DNA of 64,000 bases from Geosiphon pyriformis (GCA_016748015.1 JAAOMT010000495.1:202094-266093); one strand, 5' to 3'. Positions 45,386 through 58,700 are shown, counted from the first letter of the stretch. The notes: generated by a model not told the origin, from the letters alone. Translations and numbers: made by a program.

Positions 45386-46660
45386 GCTATGCCAATTAAA
45401 CAAAGGGCATACAGAGTACCATCAGCCAGCCATGAGATCATTCATCAAGAAATCAACCAGATGCTTGACAATGAATTAATTCAACCATTAATGAGCCCAT
45501 GGTCATCACCAGTGGTACTAGTCTGTAAGAAAAATGGAAAAATTCACTTCTGTGTGGATTACTGGAAACTGACTAGAGTAACAAAAGGAGATAGCTATCC
45601 AACTCCAAAGATCCAAGAATTATTTGATGCTTTTAGCAGAAAAAAATAGTTCTCAATATTAGATTTAAACAGTAGTTACTGGCAAGTAGTCATGAAACCA
45701 AAAGATAAGAAGAAAATGGCTTTCACAACAAGAGAAGGGAATTTCAAATTCGAAGTGATGCCATTCAGATTGATGAATGCGCCAGCAACATTCCAACAGC
45801 TTATGAAAATTGTCTATATTAAACTATTATGGAAATCAGTAGTAGTATATCTGGATGATACCAATGTGTTCTCAAAAACATTTGATGATCATCTATATTA
45901 TCTTCAACAAGTGTTTGAAAGACTCAGAAAAGCAGAATTGAAGCTGAATGCCAACAAATGTTTCTTCGGAAAGACAGAATTAAAATTCTTGGGACATATT
46001 GTAAGCAAAGACAGCATCAAAACGGATCCAGACAAGATTAAAGCTGTCAAAAACTTTTCAGTACTAATTAATCTCACAGAATTAAGAGCATTCTTGGGAT
46101 TGGCTGGGTACTACCGTCACTTTATTAAAGACTTTTCCAAAATAGCTCAATCACTCTACCATCTTCAAACCAAAAATAAAAAATATGAATAGACAAAAGC
46201 TCAACAAAAAGCTTTTAATACATTAAAAAGAAAGCTTATCCAAGCACCAGTATTGATCTATCTAGATCACAGCAAACCATTCATTATTACCACTAATGCA
46301 TCAGGTCAAGCATTGGGAGCAGTACTATCTTAAAGAAGATTGGATGGAAGAGAACATTCAGTTGTATATACCAGCCGAAGTTTGACTCCAGCCAAAAAGA
46401 ACTATGGAACACCAGAATTAGAATATTTAGCAATCTATTGGGCAATTATAAAATGGAAAAAATACTTGAGCCAAAAGTTTAAAGTGTACACAGATCACAA
46501 AGGATTGACATCACTCCAAAAACAAAAATTTGGAGACAGAAGACAATCAAGATGAAAAATGGCTCTTTCGTCATATACTTATATCATACATTATAAAAAG
46601 GGAAAAAACAATGGAAATGCTGACGGTTTGTCACGAATGAGACAAATCTAAGAACATTTC
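45386..46660 (+). pseudogene. B4 reverse transcriptase and RNase H
   Basis: RT: AYRVPSASHEIIHQEI, MLDNELIQPLMSPW, FCVDYWKLTRVT, EVMPFRLMNAPATF and VVVYLDDTNVFS with intact YLDD (about 45844-45880). FLGHIVSKDSIKTDPDK and LRAFLGLAGYYRHF follow. RNase H has ASGQALGAVLS, TPELEYLAIYWAI and DHKGLTSLQ. Few stops (45646, 46189, 46332). Together with A2 this is the best-kept RT. Confidence 0.9.
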
Positions 46661-48095
46661 AACCCAAAAATATAACAAAACCAAAACAATACTCATGTAA
46701 ATATAACAAAAGATGAACACACAAAAATATCAACAACTTCAATATTATATAGATACTTAACAGTTCAAGAAGAAATAATCTCAACCAGAACAAAAGAGGA
46801 TCAAACAACAATCCAAATATTTTATCATTCACCAAAATATACTTTATCGGAAAAATAGAAAAGATTCAGATCAACCAATCAGAGTAATTACAGAACCAGA
46901 AAAAGAGACAATACTGTTCAACATGCACTCAAATTCAACTGCAGGACATTTTTATAAAGAAGCAACCATGAAAAGAACCAAAAAGAGATACTATTGGTCA
47001 TCAATGTATCCAGACATTATCTAATATGTGCAAAATTGTGATGCTTGTCAAAGAAGAGGAGGAACAAGACCCAGCAAACCATTAAGACCAATTAAAGTGA
47101 GACAACCATTTGACTGTATTGAAATTGATTTAGTTGATTCATTGACAATTACCAACAGAGGCAACAGATATATTGCAGTAGTCATAGACTATCTTATTAA
47201 ATGGCCAAAAGCAAAAGCAATTCAAAGAGTAGATGCAGAATTCATTGCTGAATTCATCCATCAAGATCTGATTTGTCAACATGGATGTCCAAAAAAACTA
47301 TTATCAGACCAAGGAACCCATTTTGTGAATAAAACATTAACAGAACTAAGCCAAAGATTTGGAATTAAGAGACCACTATCATTACCATACTATTTACAAA
47401 CCAATAGATTAGTTGAAAGATTTAATAGAACATTGTGTGAAGCAATAGCAAAACTCAGCCAAAAAAACCAGGATGAATGGGATTTGTTTATACCATCAGT
47501 ATTATTTGCTTATCGGACAATGAAGCAAGACACCATACAAGCAACACTATTTGAATTAATATACGGTAAAACAGCAATATTACCAGTTGAAATAGAGGTT
47601 AACACATATCCAACTGAACCAATAACAGAAGAAAATTTCTAAGAAACATTGTTAAGAAGAACATATGACTTAATAGAAACATTGCAAAACAAACAAAAAA
47701 GAGCAGCTAATAACATACAAAAATTACAAAAGAAACAGAAAGAAAGACATGATAATCAACTACCAGACAAACCAGTTGAATTCAAAATTGGAAACAAAGT
47801 ACTCTTACATTGTACCAAAGTGGAAAAACAATGGAGTGGAAAATTCGATCTCAAATAGGATGGACTATTTCACATAGAAGAAATTCTTGGAAATGAAGCT
47901 TACAAATTAAGACTGGATAACAAAATCTTAACCAAAACAGCACATGGAGATCAACTAAAACTATACCACAACATCACATCACCATCCACCAGTAATATTC
48001 TACAATTAGGAGTACAGAGGATACTAATCCAATCAGATGAGATTCCATGAGATCTGGAACCAATCATTATTATTGACAACAACACGTTAAATTAA
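46661..48095 (+). pseudogene. B4 integrase
   Basis: In a different frame from RNase H (indel between 46555 and 47028). Zinc finger MHSNSTAGH and CDACQRRGG; the core has IEIDLVDSL, LLSDQGTHFVN and LVERFNRTLCEA with all three acidic residues intact; the open run is 47028-47642. It continues EFKIGNKVLLHCTKVEKQWSGKF to a GPY/F-like block (FHIEEILGNEAYKLRL, 47870-47925). No chromodomain. Stops at 47640 and 47856. Confidence 0.88.
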
Positions 48096-48119
48096 TCCAT
48101 CAAAAGAATATATAAAGAC

Positions 48120-48779
48120 ATGGTAGACACGACAGGAAATATCAGAAAAATAGAAATTACAGACAACATCTACTCATTAGCACAACAATTCTTTCAATTG
48201 ATTCAACACCAAAAGATGGAAATTACAATTAATCAACAAACCATCTGATATCAAAACACGAAAAAGACAGCACAACACAGAACACAGAAGAAAATAGAAA
48301 ATACCATCGACAAAATCATTGTAAAAGTAAAATTGGCAATAAAAGAGTTGACAAAAGAGTTACTATACCAAGAGTTAACTAAAGAAACTTGGAATTGGTG
48401 GATACAACAATTTTCAAAAAACTATTGTTATTTTTACTTGGGACAATACGTGAATATCCAGAATCTATATACAGATAAAACAAAACAATTATTTGACACA
48501 AGAATACTACAACAATTAGAACATTTTGTGAGGAAGAACAACTTGTCCACACAGGCCCAAGCCATATATCAAATACACACAGCATTCCAAGATCGACCAG
48601 AAATCTTATTCAACAAAGCAATGGATATGGTTACTAGTAATCAATTGGAAAAGATCACCAACGCTCAATTTGAAGAATTACAGACTCAAATAACACAAGT
48701 AATTCTCGAAAACAAAATTCAGAAAATACTTCAAGAAAGGAAATTAACAGAGTTAGATTTCAATGGAACTCAATATTAA
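48120..48779 (+). pseudogene. B4 ORF3, family B version of the conserved downstream protein
   Basis: 220 codons from ATG 48120 with one in-frame TGA at about 48247; open from 48333 to the end. Helical: IYSLAQQFFQLIQHQKM, KELTKELLYQELTKETWNWW, YFYLGQYVNIQNLYTDK, RPEILFNKAMDMVTSNQLEK. Its C-terminal segment (AQFEELQTQITQVIL) aligns with family A LKFQQFSDQITSIIL, and the YF-LG segment also aligns, so the two ORF3 proteins look homologous. It ends 13 bp before the LTR, in a purine-rich stretch (AAAGGAGAGAAT) that may be the polypurine tract. Confidence 0.75.
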
Positions 48780-48792
48780 AAGGAGAGAATAA

Positions 48793-49621
48793 TGTTACTT
48801 ATAGAAATATAGGAAAGATATATTAGTATAGTTATTAGCCAATCAGAAGTAGACATAGTAAATGTGGAATTCCAAGATTCCTTTCAGGAATTGCAGGATT
48901 TCAGAAATTGCAGGATTCTCACAAGAAATTGCAGGATTCCAGAATTCCAGAATTTCAGGATTCTTGTCATGAAAAATTGAGGAATTGAGGAATCTCAATT
49001 ATGTATATATAGCAGTAGTATTAGAAATTGAAAAAACAGATTTTCCAGTTTAAATTTAATCTAAGCAATCTTCCAAAATCACAATTATCAATAAATAACT
49101 ATTTGTTATTACAATTTATTTTCCACTATCAACACTTCATGTTAATAGACATTGATACTTAACTACACTGGAACAATAGCTCTTGATCATGGCTATTGAC
49201 AGGATACTAATTTGCATATTGTCTTGACTATTTTTTTATTTCTTTGATTTTTTTTTCTTTGATTTTATTGTTGTATACTAATTGATTGAGAATTAAAGTA
49301 CTGAGTTATTGACATCATGGATAGCTTGATAAAAGACCCAGAAATAAAGGTAATAATATATATATTAATAGATAGCTTACTAAAAGAGCATGACTGCCAG
49401 AATAAATCTGGCCACCAAGCTGAAAAAGAAATTGGAAAATAACTAAAACAAAATCGTGAATACCAACATTATTGAATCTCTGTCCATTATACAAAGAACT
49501 CATTTGGAAAACCTTTAAAACACCAAAACCTTCAAATCATCATCATCAACACAAATAGCTTTTGAGCACCAAGTTACAGGTTTGTTATTTGATTTGAGAC
49601 CCCAAATAATCATTTGTAACA
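48793..49621 (+). repeat. B4 3' LTR (family B, 829 bp)
   Basis: TGTTACTTATAG (48793) to TTTGTAACA (49621). Contains the GGAATTCC-type repeat cluster (48865-48994) and the TATATATA element at 49004-49011. Right flank is CTGT, which does not match the ACAG flank of the B3 5' LTR but does match the 5' flank of B1. Confidence 0.92.
48865..48994 (+). repeat. Short interspersed GGAATTCC / GGAATTGCAGGATTC repeat cluster in the family B LTR
   Basis: About ten imperfect copies of a 9-11 bp unit (AATTSCAGGAT and the palindrome GGAATTCC) within 130 bp, just upstream of the TATA element. Equivalent clusters at 23396-23499 and 30157-30310 differ in copy number. The palindromes could form hairpins or bind a dimeric factor; this is inference. 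Confidence 0.65.
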
Positions 49622-49860
49622 CTGTGTAGTTTTTTTTCTGGTCTGGGTAGTGATGTATTGGTTAATATAGGTGTGTAATGTTGTCTTGTTTGGCCTGAGT
49701 GGTTAGCCACATGTAGGAAGTATGTGAGTCATGTTTAATTTGAGCCTCTTAGTTTGGCTCTATGTACTAGATAGTAATTGGGCTTCACTCATTAAAAGCA
49801 TAATAATAATAATAAAAGTGCAGTCCAACCACTACTTAAGTACATAAAATCAAAACAGAT
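49622..49860 (+). mobile_element. Probable LINE 3' end with (AAT)n tail
   Basis: G/T-rich non-coding sequence ending in an AATAATAATAATAA stretch (49801-49815), a common form of LINE tail. It starts CTGT right after the B4 LTR, while the LINE fragment at 23572 ends (minus strand) in CTGT next to the B1 LTR. It may be the missing 3' part of that LINE. Confidence 0.4.
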
Positions 49861-51960
49861 TCTAAATTAAGTATGGTTTATGCTTTTCTTATACATAACA
49901 AATTATTAATTAAATACTAATATTTAATAATTTAATTAAAATAATAAATAATAAAATAAAAATAAAAATATATATTAATTTATTATAAAAATTATAAAAA
50001 TAATTTTATGTTAATTAATAAACCAAATTTTATTTAGTAGTATTAATTTAAATTATTAATATATTAATAATTAATTAAATTAAATTAATTTTGGTTTTAA
50101 TTTTTTTAATCTTAATAATAAACTTAATATTAATTCTATAATTTTTTAATTTTATACAAAAAAAATTATAAAAAATTTTTTAAAAAAGTAAAAAAATATT
50201 TTATCATAATTCAAATAATTATGTATTTTGTATTTATTTATTAAATTAATATCTGTTATAATTTTATTAATTTATTATAAAAATAAAAAATTAGATTAAA
50301 GTATTTTTTAAAATCAAGAAATTATTTTTATAAAAAGCATTAAACTTGTTATAAATAATTAAAAAAATCATAAAATTTTTTTTAAAAATTTTAATTAAAA
50401 TAATAAATTAAGTATTTATCAATATTTTTTTAATTATAAAACTTAAAAATTATCAATATTTAAGTTTTTTTTTTATAAATTAAAACCTAATTTATTTAAT
50501 ATATATATATATAATAAATTTAATAATAAGTTCAAAATAAATTTATTGTAATGTTTTTATAAATATTAAACAAATTAACAACTTTTTTACTTGATAAATT
50601 TTAAATTATATTTAACAATTTATTATATTTTATTATTTTTATTATATTAAAAAAGTTTTATTTTTAATATATTTTAAAAAAACATATTAATTATACTATA
50701 AATTAAAAATTTTGTTCAATATTTTTTGTTTTTTAGTCTATTTTTTTATAATTTTATTTATTTTAAATTTTATTAAATTAAATTTTAAAGTTAGTTTTTT
50801 TCTTAATTAAATAATTAAAAATCATATTATAAAATAAATACTTTAAAACACTTTTAATTATATATTTCTTATTATAAATAAAATTATTTATATATTGGTA
50901 ATAATTAACTTAAATTTAAATTTTTTAACTATTTAAAATTTATAAAACTTAAAAGTTTAATAAATATTTTAATTTAAATAAATTTAACTTAATATTATTA
51001 ATACAAAAATTTATTTTTATTATTTTTTAAATTTTTAATATATATAACTTATTAAAAATTAATCATATTAGTAGTTTTTGATTTATTATTAAACTTTAAA
51101 TTAAAGTCTTATTAAATGTTTTAATTTAAAAAATTTGGAAAATTATTTGTTTTTAGTAATTTTAAATTTATAAAATTATGTTTTAAAAAACATTTTTTCA
51201 ATTGTTAAATATATTATATTATAAATAAAAATTTATATAGTATTTGAATTTTTATTTATTTATTAAACTTATTTATTGTATTAATTATTTTAAATAGAAA
51301 TTTTTTTAAATTATTTATATTTAAAACTGGTTGTATTTTTTATATTGGATTTTTAATAATTTTTATTTGTCTATTTTTACAAAATATTAATTTATTTATA
51401 AAATTACTTAAGTTAATTAATACAAAAACAATTATATAATTAATGTTAAAATACTTATTTATATTATATTTTTTATTTAATTATAGTATTAATTAGAAAC
51501 TTATTAATAAAAATATAATTGATATTTTTTTGGAATTTTTTTAAATTAAAACTTTTTTTAATTTTGTTAAATTTATTAAATAATAAAAAATTATAAATAA
51601 AAAATATTTTTATTTTATTATATTTATAATTAATTAATTATTATTTTTTTTATTATTGTTTATTTTTTGATTAGAATATACCAATTTATTTTTAATTATT
51701 TAAAAATTTTAAATTAAGTATAAATAAAAACATTTATTATACAATATTTTAGTTATTTAATTATCAATTTGTAAAAGATTAAGTTAAAAAAAATCAATAT
51801 TTGTTTTTTAATAGCATAAAAAAAATTGATTACATTAACCAAAAATTAAACCATGTATAATACTAATAAAAAAATAATTATAATGATTTGTACTAACACA
51901 TTAAAATCAAAAATAATTAAATAACTGCTTGTTAAGAAGATAAAACAGAATTTTTTCTTG
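49861..51960. other. Extremely AT-rich desert, no genes seen
   Basis: Nearly pure A/T for about 2 kb (poly-A/T runs, TA repeats such as 50500-50516), with no coding frame beyond chance and no recognisable transposon domain. It separates the transposon block from the gene island. Confidence 0.75.
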
Positions 51961-51975
51961 TAAAAAATAATGAAA

Positions 51976-52298
51976 TCATTTTTTATAAAGTATAAGCTTT
52001 TCAAAAAAATGAAGCTTGTACTTAATTGATATGTTAAATGGTTTCTGTTCTCCTGCATCAAATTTCTTGAATTCAAAATAACTATCTATAAATGCTAACT
52101 CTTTTATTATAGAGTCTATAAAACCACTGTGATCGACGATTTGCCTTTGCCAACTGCTTTTGATCAAATCAAGTGCCTTGAGAAAATCTCTAAGGTCTTG
52201 ATTAAAATGAAATTCGAAATGCAGAGGAATTGAGATAGAGAAAGGATAGATCTCTGGAAAAAACCCCGTCCACTCATGCAAGAACTGAACAGTTCAAA
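51976..52298 (-). CDS. Hypothetical partial coding exon, unidentified
   Basis: A 108-codon minus-strand open frame in sequence of ordinary composition, with no ATG. An acceptor-like ...CTGTTCAG lies at its 5' end (52287) and AT-rich sequence at its 3' end, so it may be an internal or broken exon. The translation (FFPEIYPFSISIPLHFEF, DLRDFLKALDLIKSSWQ, YFEFKKFDAGEQK) faintly resembles the central domain of FANCL ubiquitin ligases, but I would not name it on that. No matching exon was found upstream. Confidence 0.3.
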
Positions 52299-52753
52299 TA
52301 ACATAGAAACACCCCATATAAAAATTTTAAATAAGTGTAATTCATTTATTTTTTAAAAAACTTGCATGAATTCAAAAATAATTTTCTATTGACCAATGAA
52401 TTTACATACTTAAATGCCATATGTATATCATTTAACAGTTGAGAGTTTTCACCCAAAAAAAAAGACAACTGGCGAAGAAACGCTTCTTAAACTGTCTTGC
52501 TATTAACCAAAACAAGAAAGGTTTTATCGTACATTGAACCCTTAATAATTTTTGAATCTCAGGGCCCTTTATTTTCTCTTCCCAAAAAGTTTGTGGATCA
52601 GGTTACTTTGAGTGAGCCTGTTGTTTACAAAAAGAATCTTCAAGTTAGCTCTCTGTTTTAAAGCATTATTGGCTCTCCAAGGCGTTAATATACACTGTGG
52701 GGGAGTTCACGTTGGAAATATAGATCAAAAGTTTCCTCGGTTGACAGACTAGG

Positions 52754-55700
52754 ATGACGGATGTGGTGAACGAAGCCTTGGTTGCGTTGAAAGGCAATAG
52801 TAGGTCCCTTTTGATTCAAAAATTTAAATAATCAATTCATTTTAATCGACATTATTGAATATTCAAAATCTTTGTTTTTGCACACCTCGAAAAGACCTCG
52901 ATAAAAAAGTCGAAACAATAACAGAATTAGAAGAATTACTTATAGATGGGGCAATAATTGAGGTTAGTTGCCTAAGAATGAAAAGTGAAATTGAAAAAGA
53001 TCAAATTTAATGCTTAAGAATATTCAATATACAAAATGAGTAAGAAAGAATTTTTTTTCAAAAAATTAAACATAAATCTCTAAGCTGGCTGAATGGAATC
53101 TAAAGTTAATATCAAAGCAAAAGAATTCCAAATCAAAACAATTTAAAATAATTAAATTGCACAAATTAATTTTGTTAGCCACAAGAAATCAATCAACTTA
53201 TACCTGCCTTAAAGGAAGCACTGAAAGCCTCACAACAGGCTCTCTCTTATAAGGCCCTCATCACTATTAGTCCTTTGACTTTGAATGTTGCCGATAATAA
53301 TCCTACATACCTCAAAAATGTCATATCGCAATTTACTATGATCGTAATCGATAAACTGGGAGATAATAAAGATAAAACCCGTGAGGCTGCATTAAAAGTT
53401 CTTTTGGATATGTGGACGGCCGCTGGGACAGTTCAGGCAAATCTCGGGAATGCAAATATTGTCACAGCATTAGCGACAAATATTAAAGAAATGGCTTTTG
53501 GTCATAAATCATGGAGAGTTCGTGAACAGGTGATGGGAAGAAATCATTTTATACGTCAATGGTCATTTGATTATTTTGGTTCAAATTTTTATCATTGCAG
53601 ATATTACAATGGGTTGTTGCTTCTACAAAAAGAATAATGGATTTTTCATTACGTCCTTGGTTGCCTTATATGGTAAAATTTCTTGAAGATCCTAATGAAC
53701 AAGTGAGAGAGGATACCAAAGAAACATTGGTATCACTTTTCAGGTTTAATAAACTAATATTTCGATGATTTTTTGAATTTATGAAAATACTCATATATAT
53801 AAACTACATTTTATAATGTCTAAAACTTCCAATTTAATATCTTGCATATTTCCAAAATTTTAGTTCAGCATCCCAACATGCGAAGGCAGATCTAAAACGT
53901 GAGCTTAAGAATAAAAACATTCGCGCTGCGACGATAGACTATATTCTCTCAAAAGTTTTTTCTCAATTCAACGATGTTCCTGATGATCGAAGCAGTGTTT
54001 CATATGACAGTACAACTGACACTCCTATAGATGGTGGAACAGAATTGACAGAGGAAGATTACTTAAGTGGTGGGGGCCATAACGAAGAGACACAAGCCGA
54101 CATAATAAGATCTCCCACTGTTGATGAAAGCGATGTCGATGCAATACTAGTAAGATTAAAAAATAAAAGTTGGAATTTTTTCTAAAGATTAAATTCAAAA
54201 ATTCCATTGGCTTAATCATTAGATTGAGAGTGCTCGAGAATTAGAGCGGGAGTTTCAAAATATGCTTGGACCATTTCAAGGAAGAGAAACGGAACAAAAT
54301 TGGGGTCTTCGTGAAAAATATGTGACTCGTCTTCGGTCTTTGATCCGTGGTGGTGCCTTTTCAAATCACTCGGAGCAATTTATGATTGGACTTAAAGTAA
54401 TGATGGACGGTATATTGAGTTCGGTAAATTTTTAGTGCTCACCTTGTTTAAGTTCTTGATTTTCATTTTTAATTTTACATGACATTTTTTTTGATAATTC
54501 AACCAGGTTAACAGTTTACGTACGACACTGACTTTGGCTGCATCTGGTTTGGTGAAAGATCTAGCAATTTATCTTGGGCCTGCGATTGATCCATTTGCAG
54601 ATAATCTACTGGCAAATTTGATTAAGACGGCAGGGGTCGTTAAAAAGTTAGTCGCACAAGCTGGCGTGAATGCAGCCAATGCTTTATTACAGAATACTTC
54701 ATATCATATTCGATTGGTTAATCAGATATGGGGTGCGATGCAAGATAAAAGTGTGCAAGTACGAACTTATACGATTGAATTTGCTCGGTGCGTAATAAAA
54801 TCTCATTCTGACCGCAAAGAAACTATAGAACGAACTGGGGGAGTAGAATTATTACAAAATTGTTTGAAAAAAGGTTTGACTGATGCTAGCCCTAAAGTAA
54901 GAGAGGGAAGTCGTATAGTGTTCTGGGAATTTTATGAGATTTGGCCGGAGCGTGGTGAAGGGTATGTACATCAATTACAACGGAGAATCTCATCCAACTT
55001 TCTAGCCATCTTGACCTCCATTTTTTATATTATTAGAATTTTAAGAAATGTTGACCCTTCTGTAAAAAAGCAAATGGAAAAAGAAAAACCCAAAATTGGT
55101 ATATCAATATATAATCCTACCCCTTCATCTCCAACCCGTGGGCGAAAAAGAGGCCCAGTTAGTCGAGAATCCTCTATTTTTGTAAGAGAGCCACCGAAGC
55201 AAATAAGAAATCCTCCCAGTAGAAATATTTCACGGGCCAAATCGCCATCACCATCTATAGCAAGAAATAAAATTTCTATTCCGGCAACTTCAACAAATAG
55301 CTCCAACACTCTAACTCCTCCACGACCACCATCATCTCAGAAAATGTATTTATCTAATACAACCTCCAAACGTGTCCCCGGAACAGCCAAATTACCCCCT
55401 CGAAAATTATCAATAATTGAACATTTAGAACATACTGACAGTCGAATGCGCATTGAGGGCTTGTATAATATGCAAGACTTGATTGCAAAGCGTTCACAAG
55501 AAAGCCAAGAGAAATCAGAGCCTAAAAGATCTCAATTACCTCCAAATGAAGATTTAATCCCTGTTTTGTTGAACCTATTGAACGATCCAGATCCTAAAGT
55601 GATTCAAACCTTACTTGATGAAGAGGTTATAGTGGATATCATTAAAGTTGTCCCTCTCGAACATTTCATTCCCAAAATACTACTCCTTGCCGGTGATGAA

Positions 55701-58700
55701 GGCAAAACGGAAATAAGCGCCATGGTTTTAGCCTGTTTGCCAAATATGAAACTTGCTCTAGGCGATGAAAGTGCCTTGGTGGCATTAAATAAATGCTTAT
55801 TGTTTCTCAATGGATCTGGTACAGCGCCACGCAAATTAGGAGCTGCATTTGGGTTTACTCCTCCGCAGCGAAGAAAGATTATATATGGACTTCTTACATG
55901 GATGAATGAAATAATTCAGCCCAAGTTAAGTGAGTCAGAGGAGAATAATGGCGTAATAAGTGGCTATTTGGGTGATCCGGAAAAGTATCAACTGTTAACT
56001 GAAAGATTGATTCCCATGATGAACAATATCAAAAAAAATTCAGAAAATTTCAAACCTTTAAGCGCACTGCTAATCAATATGCATAAATTAAAACCGGATG
56101 AATTTGAAAAGGTACTTTTTACTTATGATAGTAAATTTGTGGAAGCTGTTGGAAATGTTGTTGGCTGGGAAGAAGAATTAGAAGAGGCTGTGGCAGATGA
56201 ACTTGCTACAGAGTATGCCAGACAATCGGAAGAACCAGAATTATCAGCGACACAACAAAAGATTCAAAAGCAATTATATGAACAACAGTTGGTACAGCAG
56301 CAAAAACAACAATTGCAATTATTACAAGAAGAGCAACAATCCAACCGAATATCGGACAAACCTAATTCCCAGCAGCTAGAATTCCCAGAGCTTCAATTTT
56401 CGGAACAAGAGTTACAAGAAAACCAAAAACTTGAACTTGAACAAGGACAAGAAGAAGATTCAAATCCCGAAATGTATTTTGAATTGGAGGAGCAGAGAGC
56501 ACTGGAAGCTCACCAACGACAACTTGAACAAGAACAGCTCGAACAAAAAGAATTAGAAAAAAGAGAGTTGGAATTGCAGAATCAACGTGAGCTTGAAATA
56601 GAAGAAGAGCGTGCACGGAAGGCGCAAGAAAAGCGTGAACGGGAAAAACAACAGCGTGAAATGCAACAGAAGCGTGAGCGTGACCTGGAAGAAAAACGCC
56701 AACGGGATTTACAAAAAAAGCTCGAACTTGAGGCAAAACAACAGCTCGAACGTGAACGTAAAAAAGCACAGCGTGAACGAGAGCTCCAAGAGAAACGAGA
56801 AGAAATAGAACGGCGTGAACAAGAAGCGAAGGAACAACGCGAACGAGAGTCACAACAGAAACGTGAGCGTGATGCCAAATTAAAGAGGGAACGTGAACTG
56901 AAGGCCCAACAGGAACGCGAAGCTCAGATCCAGCGTGAACGTGATAGAGAAGCACAACGTGAACTTGAAATACAAGAAGAGTTACGTGAACGAGAGTTAT
57001 TGCAACAACAGGAGCGTGAGCTTAAGGCCCAGCGTGAAATTGAAACCCAACAACAGATTCAACGAGAATTACAGTTTCATATCGAACAAGAGCTTCAAGC
57101 ACAACGCGAGCTTGAGTTTCAACAGAAACGAGAAAGAGATTACCTTTTACAACGAGAACGAGAAGATCAACAGCAAAGAGATAAAGAAATGCATATAAGA
57201 GATTACCAAGCGCATCGTCAACAATTACCCAACAATCAACCCAAGCCCCCAGCAACAATATTACAGCGTCAAATGACTCCCCCTTATATACAGAATCAAA
57301 AAATTAGCAAAGACAATATACATGATTGGGTCGAAAAGCAGAGAACATCACAGCAATCACCTGGTGATTCTTGGGGTTTGAGAGAGAAGATGCTGACACG
57401 GGATAGTGATTTATATGATAGAGGAAGGCAAGTATCAAAGGAACCTGGTTGGATTGAAAGAGAGAGACGTAATCCAAATGAATTAGAATGGAAAGAAAAT
57501 ATTCGGCGACCAACAAATGAATGGGTAGAACAACCAGGCATAGAGCGTAATTTTAATCAAAGGGATAAAAACCCTCACACAGAGACTTATTGGCAAGAGG
57601 GCGATCGAAGGGACGAAACGGGTCGGCCGATACCAAAAGATTCTAGAGATCAAGATTGGTATGAAAGAGTTCCCCAAATAAGGAGAGAGCAAAGAGATTT
57701 TGATAGGGATGAAAGAAAGAGTCGTAGAGACTATAAAGAAAATGAATCTGATGACAGAGTTGATCGAATTCAGCCAATGATGATTGATTCAAGGGATTAC
57801 GAGATATACGATAGAGTCCCTCGACAAATCTCAAGAGAGCTCAAAGATTCCGAGTCAGACGAAAGAGGAAGTCGATCATCTCAAAGGGATTCTAGAGAAC
57901 CGGAACGAGAAGGACGCCCTTCTCCTCGTACATATCAATATCCCGATTGGGATGAAAGAACAGGAAGGCCTATACCTCGTGACACACGAAAATCTGATTG
58001 GGATGACCGATATTCGCGATCATCACCAGGAGAAAACGAATATAATGAAGGGAGTGTGATCCAGCCATCCAACGTAGATAGCCATAATAATAATACCAAT
58101 AATTATAGGACACCCAGTCGGGAGGGCGTTTCGAATGAAAGGATGAAACGTGGGGATATTTCTGATTATCTTGAACGTGACGGATCAAGTGACGAGGGTC
58201 ATTCTCGGAGTGAGCGAGATACTATAATTAGTGAACTCGATTTAAACCAGTTTGAAAAAATGTCAGCAATAAATCGTACGCATTTTTCTGTCAAGCGCAT
58301 CGTTTCTTTGCCTCCGCCACCTGAAGATTTTGGATTTACAGGCATTGACAGGAAACCCGATTTTCCTGTCTACAAAGATCTCATCGAAAATGTAGATTTG
58401 GAAAATGATATACCAATCGAGGTGTGCTATCTTAATGTATGTAGGCCCAAGTTAATTATGATAATGACTAAATTATTATTTTTGCATCTCAATATCACAA
58501 TTCAAGGATAATGCACCTGTAAATTTTGATATTCCACCAAACAGACCTGCAAGCATTATTGTCAATGAAAATATATGGGCACAACTAGAAGCTGTTAACG
58601 GGGAAAAAATGAATCCCTTTTTTATCAAACCAGAAGAGCGTTTTGGTGGAGGGGCGTTGTTAACCCCGATAGAAGAAATGGCTGAACATAGCGAACATCA

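Noticed and set aside
48865-48994. CRISPR-like or satellite array in the family B LTR
   Set aside because: Units are short, imperfect and unevenly spaced, without unique spacers, and lie in a eukaryotic LTR.
30084-49625. 30088-49621 as one simple insertion with matching target duplication
   Set aside because: Flanks ACAG and CTGT are not direct repeats and the interior contains duplicated Gag/protease, so it is composite.
52440-52597. Minus-strand frames upstream of CLASP as further exons of the 51976-52298 frame
   Set aside because: Two overlapping frames are equally open, neither has clear splice sites or recognisable motifs, and one needs a stop ignored.
56362-56955. 197-codon and 98-codon minus-strand frames in the CLASP region
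   Set aside because: They are antisense shadows of the RE-rich coiled coil, an expected effect of that codon repeat.
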